This document shows positions 7,045 through 15,966 of a stretch of DNA of 64,000 nt, piece after piece (position 1 is the first letter of the stretch; each line of letters begins with the position of its first letter). Source of the stretch: an uncultured Modestobacter sp. (GTDB lineage Bacteria > Actinomycetota > Actinomycetes > Mycobacteriales > Geodermatophilaceae). The stretch covers positions 186,001 to 250,000 of the forward strand of contig NZ_CANKUD010000006.1 in the NCBI RefSeq assembly GCF_947486615.1. Direction: 5' to 3'. A program made the translations under genes and the position numbers. The notes beneath the pieces were generated by a model. That model was given only the letters and a program-made list of their open reading frames with translations. It was not told the origin of the DNA and did no database searches.

Positions 7045-8280
7045 GTGTCCGGACGCGCTACCGGTTGCACGGTGCTGCACGTCGACATGGACGCCTTCTT
7101 CGCCAGCGTCGAGGTGCGCCGGCACCCCGAGCTGGCCGGCACGCCGGTCATCGTCGGCGGCGCCGGCAACCGCGGGGTGGTCACCTCGGCCACCTACGAG
7201 GCGCGGGCCTACGGGGTGCACAGCGCCATGCCGACGTCGCGGGCCCTGCGGCTGTGCCCGACCGCCACCGTGATCCCCGGTGACCTGGCCCTCTACGCCG
7301 AGGTCTCCCGCTCGGTGATGGCGCTGTTCCGCTCGATCACCCCGCTGGTCGAGCCGCTGAGCCTGGACGAGGCGTTCCTGGACGTCGCCGGCGCCGGCCG
7401 CCGGCTGGGCGGGCCGGTGGAGATCGGTGAGTACATCCGGGCCCGGGTCTTCGACGAGCAGGGGATCACCTGCTCGGTCGGGGTGGCGGGCAGCAAGTTC
7501 GTGGCCAAGCTGGCCTCCACCCGCGCCAAGCCCGACGGGTTGCTGGTGGTGCCCCCGGCGCAGGTCATGGACTTCCTGCACCCGCTGCCGGTCGGGGCGC
7601 TGTGGGGCGTCGGTGCCAAGACCGAGGAGGTGCTGCTGCGGCTGGGCCTGAAGACGGTGGGCGACCTGGCGCACGTGCCGGCCCGCACCCTGCAGCGGGC
7701 GGTGGGTCAGGCGGCCGGCAGCCACCTGCACGAGCTGGCCTGGGGGCGCGACCCCCGCCGGGTGGTGCCCGACGAGCCCGACCGGTCGACCGGGGCGGAG
7801 GAGACCTTCGGCACCGACGTCGACGACCCGCAGGTGGTGCACCGGGAGCTGCTGCACCTGGCCGAGCGGACGGCGGGGCGGCTGCGCTCCACCGGGCACC
7901 TGGCCCGCACGGTCACCCTCAAGGTCCGGTTCGCCGACTTCACCACGATCACCCGCTCCCGCACCCTCAAGGTCCCGACCGACGTGGGCCAGGAGCTCTA
8001 CGACACCGCCCGCACGCTCTTCGACGCCCTCGGGCTGGACCGGGCCCGGATCCGGCTGGTCGGCGTGCGGGCCGAGGGGCTCGTGGAGGCCGACGCCACC
8101 GCCCGGCAGCTGGAGCTGGGGGCGCGCGAGCACGGCCGCCGGGACGCCGAGCTGGCCGCGGACCGGGCCGCCCGGCGGTTCGGCGCGGGTGCGGTCCGGC
8201 CGGCGACGCTGCTGGGCCGGCGGCACGTCCCGGGAGCCGGTCCGGTCGTGCGCGACCCATCCCGGGGAACCGGTCGCTGA
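7045..8280 (+). CDS. dinB: DNA polymerase IV (Y-family translesion polymerase)
   Basis: A 411-residue Y-family polymerase that extends mismatched or lesion-containing primers. VLHVDMDAFFASVEVRRHPEL at the N-terminus carries the first catalytic Asp. LSLDEAFLDVAGA near 104-116 carries the catalytic Asp-Glu pair. GVAGSKFVAKLAS near 148 and the helix-hairpin-helix thumb follow, then the little-finger domain. The GTG at 7045 is chosen because the DinB fold begins 10 residues in and GGGGG lies about 6 nt upstream. The perfect LexA box at 7008-7023 predicts SOS induction. The C-terminus lacks an obvious beta-clamp motif, though the last residues are Arg/Pro-rich. Confidence 0.95.
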   Translation: MSGRATGCTVLHVDMDAFFASVEVRRHPELAGTPVIVGGAGNRGVVTSATYEARAYGVHSAMPTSRALRLCPTATVIPGDLALYAEVSRSVMALFRSITPLVEPLSLDEAFLDVAGAGRRLGGPVEIGEYIRARVFDEQGITCSVGVAGSKFVAKLASTRAKPDGLLVVPPAQVMDFLHPLPVGALWGVGAKTEEVLLRLGLKTVGDLAHVPARTLQRAVGQAAGSHLHELAWGRDPRRVVPDEPDRSTGAEETFGTDVDDPQVVHRELLHLAERTAGRLRSTGHLARTVTLKVRFADFTTITRSRTLKVPTDVGQELYDTARTLFDALGLDRARIRLVGVRAEGLVEADATARQLELGAREHGRRDAELAADRAARRFGAGAVRPATLLGRRHVPGAGPVVRDPSRGTGR

Positions 8281-8445
8281 CCTGCTCGTCGGCCTCCGGG
8301 CACGCCCCGACGAGGGGTTCCGGGGCACCAACGGGTGTGTCGAGGGCAACTCGCCTTTCGCAGCCCGCCAACGGCTCGTATCCTCGGTGTCACCGCGGGC
8401 GGACTGCCGCCGGTGGCTGATTGCACTGCGCACCTGGAGGTCGAC

Positions 8446-8850
8446 GTGCCGCTCTCCGAGCACGAGCAGCGTCTGCTTGAGCAGATCGAGCGCGCCCTCG
8501 TCGATGACGATCCGAAGTTCGCCTCGACGGTCCGTACCAGCGACCGTCGGCAGAAGGCCCGCCGCAAGGTCCAACTGGGCGCGGTCCTGGTGGTCATCGG
8601 TCTGGCCGTGATGGTCGGCGGGGTCGCCCTGCCCAGCGTGCTCGTCGGGGTGCTGGGCTCGCTGATCTCCTTCGGTGGGCTCGCCCTCGGCGTGCTGAAC
8701 TACCAGGCCGCCACGGGCGCCGTCGAGAACGGTCCGACCGCCGCCGGACCGGGTGGCGCCACGACCGCGCGGGGCAAGCCGGGCAAGGCCCGCCGCCAGC
8801 CGATGAAGGACCGCCTCGAGGAGCGTTTCCGCCGCCGCTACGACCAGTAG
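8446..8850 (+). CDS. DUF3040 membrane protein
   Basis: A 134-residue actinobacterial DUF3040 protein. The cytoplasmic N-terminus MPLSEHEQRLLEQIERALV is the family hallmark. Two hydrophobic helices follow (about 45-64 and 67-88), then a basic C-terminal tail rich in Arg and Lys. The GTG at 8446 has GGAGG 5 nt upstream. TATCCT at 8379-8384 could be the -10. This small protein commonly lies between dinB and mraZ in actinobacteria; its function is unknown. It is followed by a strong two-way terminator. Confidence 0.9.
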   Translation: MPLSEHEQRLLEQIERALVDDDPKFASTVRTSDRRQKARRKVQLGAVLVVIGLAVMVGGVALPSVLVGVLGSLISFGGLALGVLNYQAATGAVENGPTAAGPGGATTARGKPGKARRQPMKDRLEERFRRRYDQ

Positions 8851-8868
8851 CCCGGCCCGCCCGTCGAC

Positions 8869-8908
8869 ACCAGCAGCCACCGTCCCGTCCGGGACGGTGG
8901 CTGCTGGT
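8869..8908. terminator. Bidirectional hairpin terminator between DUF3040 and prs-like gene
   Basis: A perfect 19-bp inverted repeat with only 2 nt between the arms (8869-8887 and 8890-8908) lies in the 75-bp gap of a convergent gene pair. There is no long T run on either side, as usual in high-GC actinobacteria. Confidence 0.85.
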
Positions 8909-8925
8909 CTCTCCGTGGCCGGGGG

Positions 8926-9882
8926 TCAGCTCCCGGGCGTCGGCACCGTGTCGAACAGGGCGCTGACCGACTCCCCGTCGTGGATCCGCTGCACCGCCTG
9001 GGCCAGCGCCGGGGCGACCGACAGCACGGTGAGCTTCTGCGACGCACCCGCCGGCACCGGCACCGTGTTGGTGCAGACGATCTCCAGCACGTCGGGCTGG
9101 GCGCCGATCCGCTCCAGGGCGCCGGCGGCGAAGAGCCCGTGGGTGCAGGCGACCCGGATCGACCGGGCGCCGGCGTCCCGCAGCCGGTCGATCAACTCCA
9201 GCACCGTGCTGCCCTTGGCGATCTCGTCGTCCAGCACGATCACGTCCCGGTCGGCGACGTCGCCGATGACGGCGCTGATGCTCACCCGGTCGTCGGCGAA
9301 CCGTTGCTTGGCCCCGGCCGCCACCGGCACGCCGAGCCGACGGGCGAACGCCGCGGCCTCCTTGGCGTTGCCCAGGTCGGGGGAGACCACGGTGGTGCGG
9401 GACAGGTCCAGCGTGCGGAAGTGGTCGGCCAGCTCCCGCAGCGCGTGCAGGTGGTCCACCGGCACGCTGAAGAAGCCGTGCACCTGCGGGGAGTGCAGCG
9501 TCATCGCCAGCACCCGGCCGGCCCCGGCGGCCACCATCAGGTCGGCGATCAGCCGGCCACCGATGGAGATCCGCGGGGCGTCCTTCTTGTCCGAGCGCGC
9601 GTAGGCGTAGTGCGGCATCACCACGGTGATCCGCCCGGCCGAGGCGCCGCGCGCCGCGTCGATCATCAGCAGCAGCTCGACCAGGGCCTCCTGCACCGGC
9701 GTCACCAGCGGCTGGACCAGGAAGACGTCGCGCTCCCGGCAGTTGGCCTGCAGCTGCACCTCGAGGCAGTCGTTGGCGAACCGGGTGGTCCGGACCGGGA
9801 GCAGCGGCACGCCCAGCTGCGCGCACATCTCCGCGGCCAGCTCGGGGTGGGCACTTCCGGCGAACACGGCGATCTCACGCAA
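8926..9882 (-). CDS. Ribose-phosphate pyrophosphokinase (divergent PRPP synthetase)
   Basis: A 318-residue member of the PRPP synthetase family, which makes phosphoribosyl pyrophosphate from ribose-5-phosphate and ATP. The order of parts is conserved: an N-terminal REIAVFAGSAHPELA, HYAYARSDKKDAPRIS (the catalytic-loop and regulatory Arg/Lys region), VSPDLGNAKEAAAFARRLG, and the PRPP loop IVLDDEIAKGSTVLELID. The PRPP loop differs from the usual VVDD-I-DTGGT. The SPDLGN segment also differs, so this looks like a paralogue rather than the housekeeping copy. TTG at 9882 is the start: GGAG lies about 7 nt upstream and the family's N-terminus begins exactly there. Confidence 0.85.
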   Translation of the reverse strand: MREIAVFAGSAHPELAAEMCAQLGVPLLPVRTTRFANDCLEVQLQANCRERDVFLVQPLVTPVQEALVELLLMIDAARGASAGRITVVMPHYAYARSDKKDAPRISIGGRLIADLMVAAGAGRVLAMTLHSPQVHGFFSVPVDHLHALRELADHFRTLDLSRTTVVSPDLGNAKEAAAFARRLGVPVAAGAKQRFADDRVSISAVIGDVADRDVIVLDDEIAKGSTVLELIDRLRDAGARSIRVACTHGLFAAGALERIGAQPDVLEIVCTNTVPVPAGASQKLTVLSVAPALAQAVQRIHDGESVSALFDTVPTPGS

Positions 9883-10043
9883 GGGGCGCTCCGGGGGTGC
9901 GGACGACGACGGCGGCAGCCGCCGGCGCCACCGTAACGAGGACCCGCGCCACCCCGCCGGGCGGAGCGGTGGGCGGGCCGGAGCGGTGCCGCCCGGCCGG
10001 GTGCCGCGGGCGCTCGGGCGGGAGAGGGCAGGTGCTCCAGGCG

Positions 10044-10112
10044 CCGGTGGCGCAGGTGCGCCGGGCCCGGTGGCGCAGGTGCCCCGGGTCCGGTGGCGCA
10101 GGTGCGTCAGGC
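10044..10112. repeat. Three tandem 23-bp repeats ending inside the transglutaminase gene
   Basis: CCGGTGGCGCAGGTG recurs at 10044, 10067 and 10090, an exact 23-bp period. The third copy contains the stop codon of the transglutaminase gene (10107-10109). The array lies in the 224-bp gap upstream of prs. It may be a slippage product or form an RNA structure at the 3' end of that operon. Confidence 0.8.
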
Positions 10113-12461
10113 CGGGCGGAGCGGGCGTGGGGTGTGCGCGGTGACCCAGCGCGCCGCAGCGGCCAGCGTCGAGGCCGGCCAGCACGCCGCCCGCAGCCGC
10201 TGCGGCCGCGTCGCCGAGCGCAGCAGCGCCCGCCGCACGGTGCCCAGCGCGTCGGTCAGCACCGGGTCGGGCCCCGGCCGGTCCGCGGGTGGGCCGTAGA
10301 CCGACCGCTCCTCGGCCAGGGCCAGGGTGCGCAGCCCGGCCACCGCGGCCGGCTCCGCCCCGGAGAGCCGCTCGGCCAGTTGCCGGGCCAGCTGGCGGGC
10401 GGTCGAGGCGCCCGCCACCTCGATGCCCAGGTCGGTGGTGGTGTCCAGCAGCTCGTCCCACAGCGCCGCCGGGCGGCCGTCGGCCAGCCGCGCCCGCCGT
10501 ACCCGGCGCCGGGCCAGCAGCGGCACCCCGGCGAGCGCGACGAGCAGCAGCACACCGCCGGCCCCGGCGAGCCAGGGGAGCAGCGGCGAGGGCTCGGCGT
10601 CCGAGGGCGCCGCCAGCGGCACCTGCTGGTCGTCCCGGTCCAGCTGGGCCGTCGGCCCGGCCGGCACCGGCGCCTCGGCGGACGGGGTCGCCGGGTCGGT
10701 GACCGCGTCGGCGATCGCCGCCGACCGGGGGGCCCAGGGCAGCGGCACCGCCCGGTTCGCCGCGATCGGGGTGGGGTCGAAGGGGATCCAGCCCAGCCCG
10801 GCGAACCACACCTCGACCCAGGCGTGCGCGTCGTCGGTGGTGACCACCCGGGAGCGCTCCTCGCCGCGCTCCCGGCCGGGGGTGTAGCCCAGCACCACCC
10901 GGGCCGGCACGCCGGCGGCCCGCACCAGCACCGCCATCGCCCCGGCGTACTGCTCGCAGTAGCCACGGCGCAGCCGCAGGAAGTCGGCGAGGTCGTCGCC
11001 GGTGGTGCCGGGCTGGGTGGACAGCGAGTAGGTGAAGCCGTTGGCCCGGTCGGTGAACAGGCCCAGGATCGCGCGCACCCGCTCGTAGGGGGTCTGCTCG
11101 GGGCCGGTCAGCTCGTCGGCCAGTGCGGTGACGCTGGGGTCCAGCTCCGGCAGCTCGGTGTACCGACGCTGCACGTCGGCCTCCTCCGACGTCTGCGGGA
11201 CCGCCAGCAGCTCGTCCACCGAGGGCTCGGGCTGTTCGGCGACGACCCGGTAGGAGAGATCCGCGGTGGTGGTGTCCCGGCCGAACGCCGTCCGGGCGTC
11301 GGAGTCGAAGCGCCAGTCGTCGGCGTCGGCGTCCTGCACCCGCACCGACAGCGGTGAGTAGAGCAGGGGCAGGAAGCGGTCGTCGTGCTCCAGCACGGTC
11401 ACGTCCGCGGTCACCCGGCGGCTGGCCTGGGCCTCCGACAGCGGGGCGAGCGTCCCGTCGTCGGCGATGGACCGCTGACCGTCCAGGTTGCTCAGGTGCC
11501 AGCCCTCGTCCCCGTCGTACTCGTCCAGGGCGACCGCCCGCAGGTAGCCGGGGTCCTCGACCGAGGAGTCGACGCGGAGCAGGTCGATCGGGTCGGGGAG
11601 GGAGAGCTGGCCCTGCATCTCCGCGACCGGGTCCAGCGCCGTCCCGACCCCGTCACCGGTGCCGGCCCCGCCCATCCCGGCGGCCAGCGAGCCCTCGGCC
11701 AGGGTGGGGACGGCGACCGGCAGGAGCACGCCGGCGACCAGCGCGACCAGCCCGGTGCGCAGCGCCGGGAGGGTGCCGGTGCCCAGCGGCGAACCGCTGC
11801 CACCCCGGGCGCTGCCGAGCAGCCGCCCGCGCTGGTCGGCCCACAGCAGGACGGCGAAGCCGGCGGCCGGCGCGGCGAAGGAGAGGAACGCGACGTCGCC
11901 GGTGACGGTGCTGACCGGGACGCAGTAGAGCACCAGCAGGCCCAGTCCACCCAGCGCCGGCTGCCGGGCGGGGACGGCGAGCAGGTCCACCGCCAGCGCC
12001 ACCAGCGCGACGAACACCGAGGTGAGCGCCACCAGGCCGGTCAGTGGCAGGGCGGGCGTGGCCTGCTCGCGGATCTCGGCCGCACCGTCGGTCAGCACAC
12101 CGCCCAGGTCGGCCACGCTGCTCGGCGTGGGCAGCACCCCGGCCAGCGCCTGCTCCGGGGAGAAGACCACGGTGAGGACGACCAGCACCAGGGCCAGCTG
12201 GCCCACCGGCACCAGCAGCCGGCTCGCCGCGACGACCAGCCGGCCGCCGTCCGGGTCGACCACCCTGGCCAGGCCGGCGCGCAGGGCGGCGCCGCCCAGC
12301 CCGACGGCCAGGACGGCGAGCGTCACCGGCGCGATCCAGGTGCGGGCGGCGAACACCGGGTCCAGCGCGAGGGCGCCGAGCAGCACGGCGACGGTGGCGG
12401 CCAGCGCGGTGCCCGTCCCGGTGTCGGTGGACCGGGGCAGCTCCCCGGGAGGGCGGGTCAT
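10107..12461 (-). CDS. TgpA-type membrane transglutaminase (DUF3488)
   Basis: A 784-residue protein. The N-terminal third has about six to seven hydrophobic helices (DUF3488). An extracytoplasmic region follows, then a transglutaminase-like core with a full Cys-His-Asp triad: Cys502 in [11 protein letters not shown], His546 in [12 protein letters not shown] and Asp562 in IPFDPTP. Another membrane helix lies near 610-630, followed by a C-terminal cytoplasmic DUF4129-like tail. The start ATG overlaps the stop of the DUF58 gene (ATGA). It forms the conserved MoxR-DUF58-TgpA operon, thought to act in protein or envelope maturation. The gene's 3' end runs into the 23-bp tandem repeat. Confidence 0.9.
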   Translation of the reverse strand: MTRPPGELPRSTDTGTGTALAATVAVLLGALALDPVFAARTWIAPVTLAVLAVGLGGAALRAGLARVVDPDGGRLVVAASRLLVPVGQLALVLVVLTVVFSPEQALAGVLPTPSSVADLGGVLTDGAAEIREQATPALPLTGLVALTSVFVALVALAVDLLAVPARQPALGGLGLLVLYCVPVSTVTGDVAFLSFAAPAAGFAVLLWADQRGRLLGSARGGSGSPLGTGTLPALRTGLVALVAGVLLPVAVPTLAEGSLAAGMGGAGTGDGVGTALDPVAEMQGQLSLPDPIDLLRVDSSVEDPGYLRAVALDEYDGDEGWHLSNLDGQRSIADDGTLAPLSEAQASRRVTADVTVLEHDDRFLPLLYSPLSVRVQDADADDWRFDSDARTAFGRDTTTADLSYRVVAEQPEPSVDELLAVPQTSEEADVQRRYTELPELDPSVTALADELTGPEQTPYERVRAILGLFTDRANGFTYSLSTQPGTTGDDLADFLRLRRGYCEQYAGAMAVLVRAAGVPARVVLGYTPGRERGEERSRVVTTDDAHAWVEVWFAGLGWIPFDPTPIAANRAVPLPWAPRSAAIADAVTDPATPSAEAPVPAGPTAQLDRDDQQVPLAAPSDAEPSPLLPWLAGAGGVLLLVALAGVPLLARRRVRRARLADGRPAALWDELLDTTTDLGIEVAGASTARQLARQLAERLSGAEPAAVAGLRTLALAEERSVYGPPADRPGPDPVLTDALGTVRRALLRSATRPQRLRAACWPASTLAAAARWVTAHTPRPLRPA

Positions 12462-13804
12462 GCCGGCACCCGCCCGCCGGTGGCCGCCCCGGCGCCCAGC
12501 TGCGCCCAGACCTGCTCGACCGGCCGGTCCGGGCCGGCCAGGACCACCTGCCACCCGGCGGCGCGCAGCAGGTCGGCGGCCTGGCCCTGCCGGGTGCAGA
12601 CCTCCGCGCGCGCGGCGGGGCTCAGCGGCCGGCGTCCCCGGGTCGCGCCGGCGTCCAGCCAGCCGGCGGGGTCGACCAGCACGGCCACGTCGGTGCCCGG
12701 GCCCGAGCGGGACCGGGTCAGGGCCAGGACGTCGTCGGGGTCGACCAGGCCGAGCAGGCAGATGGCCGGGCCCTCGACCGAGGACCGGCGCATCGCCTCG
12801 GTGCCGGCCTGCAGGCCGGGAGAGCGGGAGCCGCCGAGGACGGCGAGCCGCTCGAGCAGCTCCTCCGGTCCCAGCTGACCGTGCCCGAGGGCGGGGGTGA
12901 GCTCGCCGGTGTCGGTGACCACGCGCAGCCCGGCGCCGCGGCGCAGCAGGTGGGTGCCGATGCTGGCGGCTGCCTCGACCACCCACTCCAGGGTGTCCTG
13001 CGGCGCCGCCGGGTCGGCCCCGGAGACCGAGCCGCCGAGCAGGTGCCCGGTGGCCCGGCCGTCCAGGAACAGCGTCGCCGCGGCGCGCCACGGCCGTTCC
13101 TCCAGCCGGACCATCAGCTCGCCGGTGCGGGCGGTGGCGCGCCAGTGCACCAGGCGCAGGTCGTCGCCGTAGCGGTACTCCCGGGTGCTGACGTCGTCCT
13201 CGCCGTGCACCGCGATGGACCGGCGGGCGCCCTCCCCGCCGGACCCGCCGGCGCCGGTCAGCGAGCCGCTGCCCTGCAGCGGGCGCACCCGCGGGACGAC
13301 CAGGAGCGGAGCGGTGTCGCTGCCGGCCGCGGTGCGCAGCACCAGCCCGAAGGGGTCGACCAGTCGGAGCTTGAGCGGGCCGAGGGAGAACCGCCCGCGC
13401 CTGGTGCCGTGCAGCCGGTAGCGCAGCGGGGCGGTGGCCCCGGCGGACAGCCGCTCGACGACGAACCGGGGCCGGCTGCCCAGCTCGGGCGGCAGCTGCT
13501 CGGTGAGCAGCCACAGCCCCCCGGCGCGGCGGTCGGTGTTGGCCACCTCCAGCAGCACGTCGGCGGTGCCACCCCGGGGCAGCCGGGCCGGTGTCACGGT
13601 GCGCCGGGTGGCGACCCGGAACCGCTGCCGGGCCACGCCGACCGCCGACACCACCGGGAGCGCCAGCACGAACAGCGCCAGCTGCACCAGGGCCTGCTCA
13701 CCGAGCAGCGCGCCCAGCAGCACCAGCGTGATCCCGGCGGCCACCAGGCAGCGACCGCGCAGGGTCAGGGACGAGGCGGCGTCGGCGAGCCGGGTGCGGG
13801 CCAT
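12458..13804 (-). CDS. DUF58 domain membrane protein
   Basis: A 448-residue protein. Two adjacent hydrophobic segments (about 17-36 and 38-55) are followed by a beta-rich region and the DUF58 core, with [22 protein letters not shown] near 210-231. The C-terminal part has a von Willebrand A-like character. It lies between the MoxR ATPase gene (25-nt gap) and the transglutaminase gene (4-bp overlap), the usual order for this system. It probably tethers or presents substrates for the MoxR ATPase at the membrane; this is inference from the family. Confidence 0.9.
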   Translation of the reverse strand: MARTRLADAASSLTLRGRCLVAAGITLVLLGALLGEQALVQLALFVLALPVVSAVGVARQRFRVATRRTVTPARLPRGGTADVLLEVANTDRRAGGLWLLTEQLPPELGSRPRFVVERLSAGATAPLRYRLHGTRRGRFSLGPLKLRLVDPFGLVLRTAAGSDTAPLLVVPRVRPLQGSGSLTGAGGSGGEGARRSIAVHGEDDVSTREYRYGDDLRLVHWRATARTGELMVRLEERPWRAAATLFLDGRATGHLLGGSVSGADPAAPQDTLEWVVEAAASIGTHLLRRGAGLRVVTDTGELTPALGHGQLGPEELLERLAVLGGSRSPGLQAGTEAMRRSSVEGPAICLLGLVDPDDVLALTRSRSGPGTDVAVLVDPAGWLDAGATRGRRPLSPAARAEVCTRQGQAADLLRAAGWQVVLAGPDRPVEQVWAQLGAGAATGGRVPA

Positions 13805-13829
13805 CGGCGGGTCCTGCGCGGGAGCCGGG

Positions 13830-14894
13830 TCAGGAGCCGCGCTGGACGGGCACGGCGGCCAGCAGGTCGGTCACGACCCGCTGGGTGTCCCGCCGGGCCA
13901 GCGCGGCGTCGGGGGTGAGCAGCAGCCGGTGCGCCAGCACCGGCACGGCCATCGCCTGGACGTCGTCGGGCAGCACGTGGTCGCGGCCGGCCAGCGCCGC
14001 GGTCGCCCGCGCCGCGCGCAGCAGCTGCAGGCCGGCCCGCGGTGAGGCGCCCAGGCGCAGGTCGGGGGAGCGGCGGGTGGCCTCCACCAGCGAGACCACG
14101 TAGCGGCGCAGCGGCTCGGCGACGTGCAGCCGGCCCACCGCGGCGACCAGGGCCCGCACGCCCGCCGCGTCGATGACGGGGGAGAGCGCGGTGAGCGGGT
14201 CCGTGGTCGCCCGCTCGTCGAGCATGGCCAGCTCGGCGTCCCGGTCGGGGTAGCCCATCGAGACGCGGGCGGTGAACCGGTCCCGCTGGGCCTCGGGGAG
14301 GGGGTAGGTGCCCTCCATCTCCTGCGGGTTCTGGGTGGCCACCACCATGAACGGCCGGGCCAGCTCGTAGGTGACGCCGTCCACGGTGACCTGGCGCTCC
14401 TCCATGCACTCCAGCAGCGCCGACTGGGTCTTGGGCGAGGCGCGGTTGATCTCGTCGGCGACCACCACGTTGGCGAAGACCGCACCCGGCTTGAACTCGA
14501 AGGCCCGGGACTCCTGGTCGTAGACGGCCACCCCGGTGACGTCGCTGGGCAGAAGGTCGGGGGTGAACTGGATCCGGCGCACCGTGCCGTCGATGGTGCG
14601 GGCCAGCGCCTTGGCCAGCGTGGTCTTGCCGACCCCGGGCACGTCCTCGATGAGCAGGTGGCCCTCGGCCAGCAGCACGACCAGGGCCAGCCGGACGACG
14701 TCGGGCTTGCCCTCGACCACCCGGCCGATCGCCTCGGCGAGCCGGGCGCCCTCGGCGGCCACGTCGAGGTCGGGCTGGTCGAGGTCGGGGTGCGCTGCTG
14801 TCTCCGCGGCGTGTGGCCCGGTGCCGTTCGAGGGCGCGGAGGTCAGCTCCGTGGCACCTCGACCCGACCGCAGCTCTGCCGTGCCCTCCGTCAC
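13830..14894 (-). CDS. MoxR family AAA+ ATPase
   Basis: A 354-residue MoxR chaperone-like ATPase. It has a variable 40-residue N-terminus, then Walker A EDVPGVGKTTLAKAL, Walker B VVVADEINRASPKTQSALLE, sensor 1 VVATQNPQEMEGTYPLPEAQ and the sensor 2/lid domain. It is the first gene of the MoxR-DUF58-transglutaminase operon, divergent from mraZ. I choose the GTG at 14894 because TACCGT (14902-14907) lies 7 nt upstream, predicting a leaderless mRNA. A GTG three codons earlier (14903) would overlap that hexamer. Confidence 0.9.
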   Translation of the reverse strand: MTEGTAELRSGRGATELTSAPSNGTGPHAAETAAHPDLDQPDLDVAAEGARLAEAIGRVVEGKPDVVRLALVVLLAEGHLLIEDVPGVGKTTLAKALARTIDGTVRRIQFTPDLLPSDVTGVAVYDQESRAFEFKPGAVFANVVVADEINRASPKTQSALLECMEERQVTVDGVTYELARPFMVVATQNPQEMEGTYPLPEAQRDRFTARVSMGYPDRDAELAMLDERATTDPLTALSPVIDAAGVRALVAAVGRLHVAEPLRRYVVSLVEATRRSPDLRLGASPRAGLQLLRAARATAALAGRDHVLPDDVQAMAVPVLAHRLLLTPDAALARRDTQRVVTDLLAAVPVQRGS

Positions 14895-14974
14895 GCGGCC
14901 CACGGTACGTGCTGTTCAGGGCCGGGTGCGGCCGGTCCGGTTCCGGTGATCGCGGCGGCCGGTGGTGGACCCGG

Positions 14975-15044
14975 TGGGGCGCGGTGGGGGAGAGGGGGCG
15001 ACACGTGCCGAAGTGGTGTCCAGTGGGGGCCAGTGGGTTACTGT
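14975..15044 (+). promoter_or_regulatory. mraZ promoter with 10-bp-spaced MraZ-type repeats
   Basis: AGTGG occurs three times at exact 10-bp spacing (15012, 15022, 15032). TGGGG occurs twice at 10-bp spacing (14975, 14985). MraZ proteins are known to bind several direct TGGG-containing repeats spaced by one helical turn upstream of their own gene. TACTGT at 15039-15044 is a fitting -10, so the repeats would cover the -35 region. Two more TGGGG sites follow within 45 bp. Confidence 0.75.
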
Positions 15045-15120
15045 GTCGCGCAATGGGGAGGTCGACCCCACGGATGGGGGTCGACACAGCCAGAGGAGGA
15101 CAGATGCGGGGGGTGATCCG

Positions 15121-15555
15121 GTGTTCGTCGGCAGCTACCCCCTGCGGCTCGACGAGAAGGGCCGGCTCGCCCTGCCGGTCCGTTACCGCGAGCTCGTGGC
15201 CGACGGGATGGTGATCAAGAAGGGCCAGGAACGCTGCATCTACGGGCTGACCATGGCCCGGGTCGCCGAGCAGAGCGCCGCCCTCAAGGCGATGGCCCCC
15301 GCCGACACCAACGCCGCCCGCATGCACGCCCGGATGAGCTTCGGCTCGATGGTCGAGGTCGAGGCGGACAAGACCGGGCGGATCACCCTCCCCGCCAGCC
15401 TGCGGGAGTACGCCGGCCTGGACCGCGACGTCGTGGTCGTCGGTGTCGACACCCGCTTCGAGATCTGGGACGCCACCACCTGGGACGGCTACGTGGCCGA
15501 GCAGGAGGCGATCTTCGCCGCGATGGAGAGCGAGGGGATGCCGACCCTGTCCTGA
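15121..15555 (+). CDS. mraZ: Transcriptional regulator MraZ
   Basis: A 144-residue MraZ with two AbrB-like halves: FVGSYPLRLDEKGRLALPVR at the N-terminus and MVEVEADKTGRITLPASLRE near 79-98, the two conserved DxKGR motifs of the family. It binds the dcw promoter and controls division and cell-wall genes. The start is the GTG at 15121, with a G-rich stretch upstream. An ATG at 15103 is out of frame. It opens the dcw cluster and is separated from rsmH by an unusually long 411-bp gap. Confidence 0.95.
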   Translation: MFVGSYPLRLDEKGRLALPVRYRELVADGMVIKKGQERCIYGLTMARVAEQSAALKAMAPADTNAARMHARMSFGSMVEVEADKTGRITLPASLREYAGLDRDVVVVGVDTRFEIWDATTWDGYVAEQEAIFAAMESEGMPTLS

Positions 15556-15966
15556 CCCGCCCCACCGGACCCCACCCAGACCCCGAGCACGTCCAGCACG
15601 ACCCCAGAACTCCCCGAGCGAGCCGACTTCCCCCCGGCTCGGTCGGGACCCGGGCACCGAGCCGACTTCCCCCCGGCTCGACGCCCACCGCACGGCAGGA
15701 CCGCACCACCGCACAGCAGGACGGCGAGACCGCCCCACCCGCCCAGCCGCCCCAGCAGGGCTCCTCCTGGTACCGCTTCCCCGGCGCCAGGCGGGCCCTG
15801 CGGGGCGGCGGGCCAGGGCAGGACCCGGTCCGCGCCCCACCCCCGCTCCACCCGGCTCCACCAGCCCCACTCCGCCCCACCCACCGGGCCGCCCCACCGG
15901 GCCGCCCGCCAGCACCGCCCGGCCACGAGCCGCCCACCCCCGGCAGCAGTCCAGAGGAGCCCGTCG
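15556..15966. other. Long mraZ-rsmH spacer, no gene; proline-codon-rich C-rich strand
   Basis: No convincing gene is visible in these 411 bp. The + strand is extremely C-rich. It holds two perfect copies of a 22-bp hairpin sequence (15620-15680) soon after the mraZ stop. Several reading frames are open only because of base composition. The hairpins could attenuate transcription from mraZ into rsmH. Confidence 0.6.
15620..15680 (+). repeat. Duplicated 22-bp hairpin-forming sequence
   Basis: The same 22 bp occurs at 15620-15641 and 15659-15680. Each copy has arms GAGCCG and CGGCTC around a loop of ACTTCCCCCC. The copies are identical and 17 bp apart, 65 bp after the mraZ stop. Confidence 0.8.

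Noticed and set aside
12462-13514. Upstream extension of the transglutaminase frame to 1135 codons
   Set aside because: The extension overlaps the DUF58 gene in another frame and is Arg/Ala/Pro noise. The real start is the ATG at 12461 that overlaps the DUF58 stop.
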